From positions 8,060,001 to 8,124,000 of the forward strand of contig JBANAY010000003.1 of assembly GCA_037952775.1 (NCBI GenBank): a stretch of 64,000 nt of DNA, read 5' to 3'. Numbering within the stretch: position 1 is the stretch's first letter; each line of letters begins with the position of its first letter. Below, in pieces: positions 47,164 through 57,995 of this stretch. The DNA comes from Clonostachys chloroleuca (Eukaryota > Ascomycota > Sordariomycetes > Hypocreales > Bionectriaceae). The notes below the pieces were generated by a model. The model saw only the letters and a list, made by a program, of their open reading frames with translations, did no database searches and was not told the origin of the DNA. The translations under genes and the position numbers were made by a program.

Positions 47164-48923
47164 TCATTCCTTCGTCACCTGGAAGCCGTGTCGCCACCAG
47201 TAAGAATGACTATCATAAAGCCCCCCATCATCTCTTGGCATAGCATTCCACATCTTCCTGGAGAATTGACCAACATGGCTCCCCAAGAACGGAATGTCAA
47301 AGATGCTCTCTATCATCTGTTTCTCTGAACACTGAAGCCCCAAGCCCTCCGCCATGGTGAGATAAGACAGTGTGAGCATGAGAGGGAAAGTGGAACAATG
47401 ACTTCCTAAAGCTCCAGCCCCAGGGAGATACGCTAAGTAGAACGAATGCGCAAGTTTAAATGCGTAGGCCGTCGGCGCTGTCTGACGGGATTGTCGGATT
47501 CTCAGAGATTGAGCTCCGACAAGCGGGGTGCCGTTGGCACATGATGAAGTTATGGCAGGATGGCTCTGTGCATCGTATTCGCTTCGCTGAGATTGGGAAA
47601 GAGGTAAGATGGTTTGGGAAAACCATATTGTAGAATATAGCAGCAAGCATGCAGACCAATAGAACTGGGAGAGATGCAGGATCGCGAAGCCTTTGTCAGT
47701 TGTTGGTAGCGATACAGCTCCATCCGCAAAATCGTAATCATACATTTGTAGTGGCGGCCCTATTATATCTTCCCATTCCGCAATCTCGGCTTCAATTCTG
47801 GTGCATTTATCAAGAAGTTCTTGCCTCAGGGCCTCGCTATAGTTTGATCTTAGATAGTCGAGATCCTCAAGCAAGCCAGGGATATCAGTCATGAAATCCA
47901 CCATGAGATCTTTGACCGTTTTGGGTTCAACTTCCCAAGGAACTGTTTTCCATTCGAATGTGCTAAATGGAGACGCCTTTCGTTGTGTTATGGACTCGTA
48001 CAACTGGTATCGGTTAGGATAATTTTCTCTTCAATTCACTTTACTCACTCACAGTATGCAATCTGCCATCAACAAATAATTGATGTCCAAAACCTGTTCT
48101 CAAGGAATCTGCACCTCTCGACGTGTAGAGCGCGATCTCGCCATTTTTATGACCCTCCCAGCCTTTAACTTTCCCTAAGCTTCCCATTTGGCGATATTTA
48201 CTCCCTTCTGAGCTGAAAAAAATCTGGACGTTTCTTAGCATTTGTCATACGAGGGTAATCACTCTCTAGGGCAGCATCTTGATACGTACCTCGAAGTATA
48301 TCATAAAGCGGACCGCTGCAAGCAGCCCATCCGTATTTCCTTGACGGGAACTTCGGATAGCGGTCACCATAGATTGGACAGCCCTCGTGTATGTCTGGAG
48401 ACCATTCAGCTTGAGAGTGGCGTTGTTATCCCGGTCGCCTAGCATCGACAAGCTTGTGGCCAGGATTGCTTGCCGTAGTGTATTTTCCGACTCACACAGT
48501 TGGCCGGCTACAGTCGTCCACCCCCCTGTCGAAAATTCTAGAGCGTCAGGTGAAAGCGTCCGGGAACCAGGTAGAAGAGCAGACCAGTAGAGGCCGAGGT
48601 ACTTCTCATCCCTGGCCTTCGATTCAAGTGATGGATGGAGAGTAATGTCGCTCTGTGGAGCTTTCTTGGTGTATATTGCCTTATTCCGGCCATTCGTTAC
48701 TTTGGCATGGACGAACAGGTGATCGCGAGTGTATCCTCCACATTCAAATCCAGCCAAGATACATTGTCCACATGCTGGAGTTCTTCTATCACACTGGAGA
48801 CCATGTTTAGGATTCATGTACTAGGCTCGACGGCAATATTGCCGGCTGCATAGTGGAGCGACTTACCCCTTTCTTTCTCTCTCTGCAGGTGTTGCAAGCC
48901 TTTGATGTCGGAACACGAACCAT
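47164..48923 (-). CDS. Zn2Cys6 transcription factor with fungal-specific domain
   Basis: Four exons (48867-48923, 48286-48793, 48053-48207, 47164-48003) give 519 residues. The first exon codes 19 residues, and the 73-bp intron falls inside the zinc cluster; splicing yields C-x2-C-x6-C-x6-C-x2-C-x6-C (ACNTCRERKKG then CDRRTPACGQC..EC). The middle region (LRQAILATSLSMLG, GFGHQLFVDGRLH) and the C-terminal part with LHLSQFYWSACLLLYSTIWF match the fungal transcription-factor regulatory domain. The second intron (48208-48285) was placed by phase and its exact donor is less sure. Introns 1 and 3 are 73 and 49 bp. The gene is divergent from the beta-lactamase-like hydrolase, 767 bp apart, so it may control that gene. 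The product should be a nuclear DNA-binding regulator. Confidence 0.87.
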
Positions 48924-49690
48924 GGCCGGATTCACAAACACGCAATATTGGCGCGAGTGTGCGGGGGCCTATGGATTTTCGGGGACGAAGCGTTGTTTGT
49001 AGCTCTTTTAGTACCTAGACTGGTTACGCATTCTCGAGACCAGTCCCTGTGGCGCTGTTCTACTCAGCGGCAGGCTTGGATTGCGTATGATGAGAGGTGA
49101 GAAATAATCGTGGCTGTGTGTTGGCAGGGATCAGATTAACAGTTTGAATCCTTCGAAACTTCTCCGCGCTGTTACAAGTCTAATCGGGACTAGCTCTTCG
49201 CCTCAAAAATAGGGTTAAGGCTCACCATTCTTATTGCAGCGGTACACATATGCTTAAAATCAGAGGTTATTATGATATATGTCCGCTTCTCAGCCCCAAC
49301 CGCTGTTTGATGACATTGATGACGCCGGTACTTTGTAGAGAAGCTGACGTATCTGAGTCAGCCTTTCTCGCTTTCGGCACGCCGTGATCTGCGGTTGCCT
49401 TACGAGACTAGAGGAAAGCAACGATGCCATGGACTGCCGCGCAATTTAGATTATTGTCCAAGCAGCTCGTTTCAGCCTTTGATTCTATGAATGGGGATTC
49501 ATCGTGGATCAGACCATAATGGGACACAAACAGCGCTACGATAATGTTTGTTCTTGAGCTACTGAATGAACTAATATATAAAGGGATTTCCATTGCATCG
49601 TCTTTGCTGAGCCGTGACTTACACAACAAGAACATCTTTGATATATTCCCCTGCCTTTAGTTTTATCAAAAGACATCCGTCAGCCCGAAA
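48924..49690. promoter_or_regulatory. Shared divergent promoter region
   Basis: This 767-bp spacer separates the start codons of the Zn2Cys6 regulator (minus) and the beta-lactamase-like gene (plus), an arrangement often seen for a pathway regulator and its target. No other gene is supported within it. Confidence 0.5.
49575..49583 (+). promoter_or_regulatory. TATA box of the beta-lactamase-like gene
   Basis: TATATAAAG lies about 110 bp upstream of ATG 49691, a plausible core promoter position in a filamentous fungus. Confidence 0.55.
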
Positions 49691-51589
49691 ATGAAGGGGA
49701 AAGCCTCTGTTGGTATAGCTGGAGTGATGGCACTCATGCCATTTGCTCAGGCCATACAGTATTGCCCTCCTAATGGCCAGGTGCTTCCTACACCATACAT
49801 CTCTGATGCAATCGCCAATAAGACCAACCTGTGGAAGACTCTGACCCAGCTAGTTGAGAACCCGGGAGACCTGTTCAACAAATCAACAGTATCATTTTCC
49901 GTAACCGTCACATCCTCCTCCAAGACGCTCTTCGAGTTTCATCATACCGCCGATCTCCTTTCCGCAAAAGGAGCACAGCACGTTGATGGCGATACTATTT
50001 ACCGTATCGCCTCAGTGTCAAAGCTGTTTACTACACTTTCAGCCATGCTTCAGGACGGTCTCAATTTGGATGATCTTGCTTGGAAACACATTCCAGAACT
50101 TGAAGGTGTCGATGCGTACAAGGACATTACACTGAGGATGCTTGCTTCGCATGTATCAGGCATTGTCAGAGATGGTAAGTTTTGCTTCTGTGAGATCATC
50201 ACTTTTGAACCACTCACTAGAGCGATTTCAACACTGACTCGCCATATTAGGATACGCCTTCGACCTGGCGGCAAGTGTGCCTCCTGGGATTTTGCAGTCC
50301 TTGGGCTTCCCAAATGCAACTACGCCAGACTGGTATCCTCTTTGTGATAGCGTAGGCCATGAGTATTGTTCTCGCGAAGGTATGTGTTTTAATCTTACAA
50401 TTCTTCCATCGCACCAATGTCTTCTATGCTTCGATTTCTAACGATAAATACAAGAATTCTTTTCCGGTCTGAGAAACAGCAGTAGCGTTTGGGCTCCTGG
50501 GGTGACACCGGCATACAGCAACTTTGCCTTCATTCTCCTCGGTCTGGCCGCCGAGAGCTACAGTGGAAAGAAATTAGGCGAAATAGTTTCGGAGCAAATC
50601 ACAGGACCCCTCGGAATGCCATCATCTGGTTATGAGACTCCGGATGAAAGCCGTATCATCGCCCCTCTGGGCAGCGAAGAATGGGCCACAATTGATTTGG
50701 GATACTGGAAGGGGTATGTTTAGAAGGCCTAACATTTGGTTCGACCAAACGAAGGCTTCGGAATCTGACAAGCTAACTTATTTTTCACTTTATTTTTAGA
50801 ACTGCCGGTATATTCTCTACGCCCAATGACTTGGCTCAGTTTGCTCGTGGCATCATCAACCATGAGCTTCTCTCCCCTGTCAAGACGAACTTATGGCTTA
50901 AGCCTACATCTTTCACCACGTCAACAGTTGGTGGTGGTGTTGGCATGCCATGGTCAGTTGTTCGAACCTCGGATATACAGCGACCATCTGGCAAAAGGCC
51001 CTTGGAGGTGTACTCTATGATCGGCAGCTTTGCCATCTACGGAGCATACGTAGCCGTGATTCCGGAGTACAACATCGGCTTCACCGTCAACATCGCTGGT
51101 CCTGGCGGCGATATCCTACTGCGAACCCTTCTTGGACTCGCAATCGAGAAGTTTGTCCCCGTTGTCGATGGTCTCGCACGCGAGCAAGCCGCACACAAGT
51201 ATGCCGGTTTGTACAAGGGACCGAACAACTCCCTGCTCCGTCTTGGGGTCGACGGTGGACCGGGCCTTAAGATCGAAGAGTGGAAGAATGAAGGCAAGTC
51301 CGTCTTCGATGCTTGGATGGCCCTGTCGGAAGAGAGCGAAGGCGCGTCAGGCGTAGATGCCCGCCTTTACCCCGTCACTGGCAATGAGACGAACTGGCAG
51401 ATCGGATTTTTGGGTCTCGGGAAAAACGAAACGACTCTCTTCAAAGACTACTGTGAAACTTGGTTCGCCTACGATAAGCTCCGCTTTGCCGGCCTTTCAG
51501 TTGATGAAGTAGTGTTTGAAGCGACTGAGCAGGGACAGATAAAGGGGTTGAAGGTCCCGGGACTAAGGGCTGATTTGGCCAAGTACTAA
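49691..51589 (+). CDS. Secreted serine beta-lactamase-like hydrolase
   Basis: Four exons (49691-50174, 50251-50379, 50455-50713, 50800-51589) with introns of 76, 75 and 86 bp join in frame to 553 residues. An N-terminal signal peptide is evident (GIAGVMALMPFAQA). The class-C/penicillin-binding fold is shown by the SxxK motif S108-V-S-K111 within YRIASVSKLFTT, by a YSN motif in TPAYSNFAFILLGLAAE, and by the GTAGIFSTPNDLAQF segment. The last third is an extra C-terminal lipocalin-like domain seen in fungal relatives (AREQAAHKYAGLYKG). Fungal members are esterases, amidases or lactonases; no beta-lactam resistance role should be assumed. The divergent Zn2Cys6 gene suggests coupled expression. 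The gene looks intact. Confidence 0.91.
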
Positions 51590-51992
51590 ACACCATCCCT
51601 TTATCCGCTTTTCAAGCACGCACAAGGATTTCAACAATCATTCAACCCAGTTCATTCGGACGGATTCAACATGCCGATTGTGTGAGGGGAAGTTTGCGAT
51701 TTTTAGATGGAGATGGAGAGTTAAGATGGCTTGCAGATCTTTCGACATGTCTTGTTACCTTTTCTTCCGATAGTACAGGTAATGATATTGACAATGGAAA
51801 GGGTAAGTTAGGTTTCGTTACTTCGATAGAATCTTTTGTACTCAACAAATACTACCATATGAGTGAGAATGAAAAGTGAAGAACATAGCCTCATAGCTGT
51901 CCGCAACTAGGTACTCATAGCTTAGATTGATGAGTCTAGATCTTTGCTGCTTGGGGCCCTCGAGTATCTCCTAACAAATCAAATCCGCATCA
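51590..51992. other. Intergenic region between convergent genes
   Basis: This 403-bp gap holds the 3' flanks of the beta-lactamase-like gene and the large NACHT-ankyrin gene. No coding signal is seen. Confidence 0.6.
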
Positions 51993-54900
51993 TTATTTCT
52001 CCGCGAAAAAGTCCACTATGCCTGTCCTCCCTCTTGCAACAGCCATGTCGATTGCCGTTCGCATCTGGATATCTTCTTGCCGCGGGTCGAGCCCCATGTC
52101 CATCAACTTCTTGAACACATTCTCTATATGTGTGATTTGATCTGTGTTGGAATCCTGGTCCTCAATCCGCCTACCTGCTGCGGCATGGAGAAGTGTTTTA
52201 CCTTCGTCGTCAGCTGTAAAAATGTCGGCACCTCGACCAATATATAGATCTAGAACGTCGCTCGGGGACACGTCATTTTCCAGCGCGTACGTCGGATAAG
52301 ACGTGCCGATTAGACGAGTTCCGGACCATTCGGCCGATATACTAATGAAGAGAGGCGTCTCGCCTTTATTATTACGAGCGTTGATGCTTAGGCCCTGGGC
52401 GAGGATGAGTTTGAACTCAGCTTGCGCTGCTGCCGCCGATGTCTTCTCGCCAACCATCTTTGGCGCAAGGAAGTGTAGGGCCGTGTTTCCGTCAGGATCA
52501 GGTTCTCGCAAATCTGCACCGAGGTCTACTAGCCTCCATATGGCCCAAATCTGACAAGATTGGCTGGCACGGTGCAATGGTTTGAAGCCGGCATTGTCGA
52601 CCGCGTGAATCGTCGAAGGAGCGCTGGATACAAGAGCATCGAAAGCTTGTTGGTGATCTTCATCGTACGGGTGTGTCATGGTACAGAGACAATGAAGTGG
52701 TGTTCTTTCTTGATCATCCGTGACGTCCGCAATTACACCACGTGCGAGCAATGCGAGCACGGCTTTGGGATTTGCTGCTGGAGGAAATTCTTTCTTGATG
52801 TGCTTATCCCATACTTCTCGATGGGGCTTCTTAAGGACGACGCAGGCAGACAAGAGTAATGTTCGTCCATGACGGCCTCTCTTCTCAGTATCGAGATTAA
52901 CCATCTTAAAGAATGGATCTAAGAAGCCGTTCTCTTCCACGATGACCTGAAGCACGTAGCTATGGTCGGAATAAGATGCGTATGGGTCCGCACCGCCCTG
53001 GAGCAGAGTCTCAGTAATTTTCTGTTTCCGGGAATCCCAGTCAAACGGAAGATTTTCTTTGGTAGCGGGGCGAGCAGCATTGTGTAGGGGATATTGTGAT
53101 GAGGCCTTATCTTCTGTATAGCTGCCATCAGGGGAATCATGGTAATTCGGATTCACGCCAGCATTGAGAAGAACCTCAACCATATCGGCATCCATCTTTT
53201 TCAACGCAGGCTCCATGAGTCCAGGAGTTGCTGAGATATCTGCGCCATGCTCGAGTAACAGTTTCAGTACCTCTGCACTATCAGCCTCCGCCAGGCACGA
53301 TGCTCCGCTCTCGGTGGTGAAATTTGGATTTGCGCCGTGATCCAACAGCCGTTTGATCGTTAGTTCCTTCCAAAATCCGTTCGGATGTTGTGTACTAATG
53401 GCACAAAGGAGTGGCGTCTGCCCATCCTTATTCTTGGCCTCTATATCTGCACCATGGGATAACAGGTACGTAACAGCGTCCACATGCCAGAAATGTGTAC
53501 CGCAAGCAACAAAGTGTAGAGGTGTGGCTGCTTTCAGCTTATATGTAAAGCCTCGTCGATTGGAACGCATGTTTGGATCCAGGCCAATGTTCTCAACAAG
53601 ACATTTGATAATGTCAAGACCTGGCAAGCCACGCTCACAAGCATCGGCAAGTAAAGTTCCCGGGTGCTCTTCCTCTATCATCCAAGGCGACTGGTCAACT
53701 TTCGATGCTTCGTCTCTAAAGTGATTGATCAAGGAGATATTGCCTTGGTCTACCATCTTGTGGAGAATAGTCTTGTCCTTGAACTGATCGATACTCATCA
53801 AGCTCCCACCAAGCCTTACGAACTCCTTGATGGTCGCATAGTCGTTCGTTTGGAGCACCTTCTCAACCTTTCTGACAATCTCCGGAGAATTTCTAGACTC
53901 AAGAAGCTCTTGAAGTGTCTTAGTCGATATGACAGGCTCCGGAGACTGACCATGTATCCTACCGTGAGACGTAGCGCCGTGCTGAACGAGAGCTTGTACC
54001 ATAGCCTCACGGCCGTTTTTGGTAGCCAGCTCGAGAGCTGTGGCACTGTTCTGCTCAACGGACGCCTTTGCGTGCAGATCTGCCCCAAAGTTCAGAAGCA
54101 GATCAAGAATTTCCAGCCATGGAGTATTCGGCGGCACCTCAACTAGAGCATGCAGTGCAGTGAAGCCACTCTTGTCAAGTGAAGCAATGTCAGCACTATT
54201 GTTCAGTAGATAAGACACACTCTCATAGATTCCCGCTCGAGCCGCCAGATGCAAACTTGTCCTTCTCTCTCCGAGGGCATCGTGGAGATTGATCATCTGC
54301 CCAAGTTCTCCCCGTTCTTTATATGTAGCCAATAGCAGTCCAACAACGTTTGGTTGACCACTGCGACAGGCAATGTGAAGTGGGGAGAGGCCATCAAGGG
54401 TCAGAGCTGTGGGATCTGCTCCTGCTTGAAGTAGCTTGGCGACAGTGAACTCGCAAACGGCTGCAGCATTGTGAAGAGCAGTTGCACCACTGCCATCGCG
54501 ATCGTTGACATCTTGGGCTCCTAATATGCCCGTCTTTAGGATGGCGTCCACCCAATCGTTTTCATCTTCTCGGGGCGTTACCCTTTCCCTGTGGTCCTTC
54601 TTACTGGCCAGGTGAAGAGCCGTACTCCCGAAACCATCTCTGGCTCCCGGGGAGATGCCGAGCTCGATTAACCTTCCAACAATAGCTCGCCCGGTCTCAT
54701 CAGCACTGTAATGTTGAATGGTCATGTGGATGAGCGTCCTCCCGTTTTCGTCCGTGGCTAAAGGATCGACGCCTTTTGACGAAAAATAATTGACCCAATC
54801 GATAGAGAGTTTTGATCTGAGTGCAACGTGCAGCAGTGTCGATCCATCATTATTTCTTGCTGTAATATCTGCACCTAAGCGGATAAACTTTTCGACCGTC

Positions 54901-57900
54901 TTGATCTCACAGCGATATCGTGGGATGAGAGCACTCAGTATGGATGCCCCCTGGCCATTGTATGCCTGCATGTCTAGGCCAATTTCTACAAGTGCTCGAA
55001 GTAGCGGTTCATCATCTCTCGGATTCCGCCTATAAGAAGACCACGAGCCATGTTCTGGCGGTTGGTACATAAACAACGGTGGGTCTCCTTTCTTATTTGG
55101 TTTGTTTATATCAGCCCCCGAGCGGAGGAGAAGCTGAAAGAAAGGAAGATCGGTCATCGTAAACTTTTCCAAATGGCCAAGAACCATATGAAAAATAGTA
55201 TCTCCGTTGTCGTCAGATGTGTTAGCGTCGGCACCACACTCAATAAGCTTCTCGAATACTTTGATGTCTAGGTCGACTTGGTACTGTTGAATTAATTTCA
55301 GGATTGGTGCGCTGCCCCTGTCATCTTTTGCATTGACATCGGCCGAGTGAGCAACAAGGAGATCAAATAGGGGAAGACACTCAGGATTCGCAACATGCAG
55401 GGGCGTAAATCCGCAAGTTGATTTGGCGTTGGGATCAGCACCGGCCTTGAGAAGAAGCGAAGCAAACTTCTCCTTCGTATTGTCCTTGACTCCGAACCAA
55501 TAACCGTTTATATTCTTCTTTACGGCGTAGTACAATGGCGTAAAGTTCCCATCTCGGCCACGGTATGTGTGTTTTTCGCCATCAGTCGTTGCATTGATGT
55601 CGGCACCGTTATCAAGAAGGAGGCGAAGACACTTTTTCGCGTTCTCTAGATCGCTGCAACCACGAGAAAATGACTGTTCATAGCCAGCGAAAGCATGTAT
55701 GGGCATTGGGCCCCGGGGGTTATCAATTTCGAGACTAATAATGTCCTCGTTCCCGTACGGGTCTCCGCTGCATCGTTGATTCACATTAGCACCATGCTGA
55801 ATCAAGACTTTCATGGTCTCAAAGTCATAATCAGTGGTAGCTTTGAATAATTTAGTAGAGCCGCCTGCGAAACAATCAACATCAACATGCCCGGCCTTCA
55901 AGACAGCTTCTATAATCTTAGTTTCCTGAGCCCAGTGTAGGCATTTATTTGCGTAATCAGGGGTAATCAACGGCATGAAGCATTCGATGATAGCCTCATG
56001 GTTGCCAGTGAAGGCATACTCCAGAGCAGTGTGGCCAAAACTTGAACCTTCATCCTCATATTCGTCGTACCGATCCGATTTGATCGTCGGGATGAGTGGA
56101 CTGACACCCGCCTCTAGTAATAACTGAACGGTTTCAATAGGTCCTTCACGGATCGCGTAGTGAAGTGGGGTCAATCCCCAAGAGCAATATGACTTTGGGT
56201 CAGCGCCGTGGCTCAGGAGAAATTTGACCGTCTTTGCAGCGCTCTTGTCCGCGGCATAGGAAAGAGGTGTCCGGCCGTCTCCATCCTTTGTGTCGTTTGG
56301 TCCCAAGTGCTCAATCACATACAATGGCATATCTGCAAAAGCTGCAAGATGAGCTGTGGTGAAAGAGTTGCAGAAGCGGAGTTGCCAATGGTGATACATC
56401 CAGAGCGCGAAAGCAGGTTTCCCAGGAGCGAGGCAGGTAGAAACTGTATCCAAGAGCTGTATATCCCCCGGTTCTGCGTTATCGAGATGATAATTGAGAT
56501 TCTCCACTGAGTAATATAAAAGCGGTAGGGTAAAGTTCATATCTTGTAGCACTTGATGGCGGCGTGTCTTTTCTTTTCTGCTGTTGCCGTAGTCATCATA
56601 ACAAGAGTCACCCGGCGTGTCTGTACTGGTATCTAGCAATGGACATCGATCTAGATATTGAAGGGACAATATTGCCAGCATGCTATGTGCATATCGAGAG
56701 TTTAGGACCGGGAATGAAGCCGGGTTTTGCTGCCGGGATTCGTCGCGAAGGAACTCTGTGAACGAATGGTGGATGACGCTCACAGTCTGATCTTCCAATA
56801 TTTCGAGCAATGGTCCGCAGCTCGCTAGCACCAGATCCTTACCCTTTTTGAGATTGACCAGCCCCATGAAACTGGAGACCAAGGAGCCCAGCTCAATCAG
56901 TCGTAAGGGTCGGGAAGAATGAGTCACACACATGAGAATATGAGCCTGTTGCTTTGTACTGACACCGCTTCTAAGCGCGTGGTCTACCAACATTTGCTCG
57001 TAAACATCCTTCAAGTTTTGAGGTAACCTTTCCAGACACTCTGGAAGCATCTCTTCTGTGATCCGCCCGTCTTTGAGACCATTCGTCAAGTTATCAGTCA
57101 CAAGTCGCGCGTGCAAGAATAAGCCCTGGGCACATTTGCAAATGGTCTTCTTCACCAGATCTTCCGTGTCTGGTCTCAGCGATGGATCGAGGGAAACGAG
57201 ACTCACGCCGACGTACTTTTCGATATCCGGATCAATTAGGGATGTCTCTAATTTGAAACGTTGGATATGCGGATCTCTAAGCGCTTCCTCGATCTTAGCA
57301 AGAGGACGGCATGTCAAAAGGAGCTTGACTTGGCCAGGACCAAGAGCCCCGAGACGGACAAGTTGATGAATGAAGTCAAAATCACCATCATCCATCTCAT
57401 CCAAGGCGTCCACAACACAGTAGACGCACGCCATACTTTCGAGTGTTTGCAGTATGGCATCCCACAAAGAACTGAGTTCTGTCCCATCTACGCCCTGTTT
57501 CTGGGACATCGGGTATAATTTCGAGACAAGCGATTGGCTGTGCGGGAGAAGCTGGGAAGCAAAGTCTCGGACAAGGTACTTTGCACTGTGGTTTTTCTCG
57601 ACAATCTGTCGGAAGAAGAAGAAAAGTACAGGAGTGTTTGGCTGCTCCTCCTGAAGCTGGGATATAATGCTGGCAGCGAGGACTGACTTGCCGCTGCCAG
57701 CAACTCCTCTGACATGTAAAATCCCATGTTGCGCTTCGCTATGTGGTTTCGACTCAGCCCAGGTGCTGTAAATGGGAGATTCCCGAACCCAGGACCCCGT
57801 ACCTGGAACATATGAGTGTAAATGTTTCATATATTCGTTGCCGGGAGAGTTATAGTCTGTTGGTTGCAGCCATTTCTGAATAGTGTCGCGCTCTTTTTGC

Positions 57901-57995
57901 CAAGTTCTGCCTGCTTGCGCTACTGGGGCAGGAACACTGTCTTTGGAGACAACTTGATAATCACCCTCTTGCTCTGAGTCTGTTGTGGTCGCCAT
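51993..57995 (-). CDS. NACHT-ankyrin NOD-like receptor, 2000 aa
   Basis: One uninterrupted 6-kb frame encodes 2000 residues starting MATTTDSEQEGDYQVVSKDS. The NACHT/STAND ATPase begins near residue 30. Walker A is GVAGSGKS at 97-104 and Walker B is VVDALDE at 194-200; LLTCRP (sensor-like) and the winged-helix-like SSRPLRLIELGSLVS and HHSFTEFLRDE segments follow. From about residue 555 to the end there are roughly 30-35 ankyrin repeats of the form DGRTPLSYAADKSAAKTVKFLLSHGAD. Fungal proteins of this build are candidate intracellular sensors that oligomerise on ligand binding and trigger a death effector. The short N-terminal part before NACHT carries no recognised effector domain, so a partner protein is expected. 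It is divergent from the TPR-CHAT gene. No lesion was seen in 6 kb, in contrast to the nearby dead NLR. Confidence 0.93.
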   Translation of the reverse strand: MATTTDSEQEGDYQVVSKDSVPAPVAQAGRTWQKERDTIQKWLQPTDYNSPGNEYMKHLHSYVPGTGSWVRESPIYSTWAESKPHSEAQHGILHVRGVAGSGKSVLAASIISQLQEEQPNTPVLFFFFRQIVEKNHSAKYLVRDFASQLLPHSQSLVSKLYPMSQKQGVDGTELSSLWDAILQTLESMACVYCVVDALDEMDDGDFDFIHQLVRLGALGPGQVKLLLTCRPLAKIEEALRDPHIQRFKLETSLIDPDIEKYVGVSLVSLDPSLRPDTEDLVKKTICKCAQGLFLHARLVTDNLTNGLKDGRITEEMLPECLERLPQNLKDVYEQMLVDHALRSGVSTKQQAHILMCVTHSSRPLRLIELGSLVSSFMGLVNLKKGKDLVLASCGPLLEILEDQTVSVIHHSFTEFLRDESRQQNPASFPVLNSRYAHSMLAILSLQYLDRCPLLDTSTDTPGDSCYDDYGNSRKEKTRRHQVLQDMNFTLPLLYYSVENLNYHLDNAEPGDIQLLDTVSTCLAPGKPAFALWMYHHWQLRFCNSFTTAHLAAFADMPLYVIEHLGPNDTKDGDGRTPLSYAADKSAAKTVKFLLSHGADPKSYCSWGLTPLHYAIREGPIETVQLLLEAGVSPLIPTIKSDRYDEYEDEGSSFGHTALEYAFTGNHEAIIECFMPLITPDYANKCLHWAQETKIIEAVLKAGHVDVDCFAGGSTKLFKATTDYDFETMKVLIQHGANVNQRCSGDPYGNEDIISLEIDNPRGPMPIHAFAGYEQSFSRGCSDLENAKKCLRLLLDNGADINATTDGEKHTYRGRDGNFTPLYYAVKKNINGYWFGVKDNTKEKFASLLLKAGADPNAKSTCGFTPLHVANPECLPLFDLLVAHSADVNAKDDRGSAPILKLIQQYQVDLDIKVFEKLIECGADANTSDDNGDTIFHMVLGHLEKFTMTDLPFFQLLLRSGADINKPNKKGDPPLFMYQPPEHGSWSSYRRNPRDDEPLLRALVEIGLDMQAYNGQGASILSALIPRYRCEIKTVEKFIRLGADITARNNDGSTLLHVALRSKLSIDWVNYFSSKGVDPLATDENGRTLIHMTIQHYSADETGRAIVGRLIELGISPGARDGFGSTALHLASKKDHRERVTPREDENDWVDAILKTGILGAQDVNDRDGSGATALHNAAAVCEFTVAKLLQAGADPTALTLDGLSPLHIACRSGQPNVVGLLLATYKERGELGQMINLHDALGERRTSLHLAARAGIYESVSYLLNNSADIASLDKSGFTALHALVEVPPNTPWLEILDLLLNFGADLHAKASVEQNSATALELATKNGREAMVQALVQHGATSHGRIHGQSPEPVISTKTLQELLESRNSPEIVRKVEKVLQTNDYATIKEFVRLGGSLMSIDQFKDKTILHKMVDQGNISLINHFRDEASKVDQSPWMIEEEHPGTLLADACERGLPGLDIIKCLVENIGLDPNMRSNRRGFTYKLKAATPLHFVACGTHFWHVDAVTYLLSHGADIEAKNKDGQTPLLCAISTQHPNGFWKELTIKRLLDHGANPNFTTESGASCLAEADSAEVLKLLLEHGADISATPGLMEPALKKMDADMVEVLLNAGVNPNYHDSPDGSYTEDKASSQYPLHNAARPATKENLPFDWDSRKQKITETLLQGGADPYASYSDHSYVLQVIVEENGFLDPFFKMVNLDTEKRGRHGRTLLLSACVVLKKPHREVWDKHIKKEFPPAANPKAVLALLARGVIADVTDDQERTPLHCLCTMTHPYDEDHQQAFDALVSSAPSTIHAVDNAGFKPLHRASQSCQIWAIWRLVDLGADLREPDPDGNTALHFLAPKMVGEKTSAAAAQAEFKLILAQGLSINARNNKGETPLFISISAEWSGTRLIGTSYPTYALENDVSPSDVLDLYIGRGADIFTADDEGKTLLHAAAGRRIEDQDSNTDQITHIENVFKKLMDMGLDPRQEDIQMRTAIDMAVARGRTGIVDFFAEK

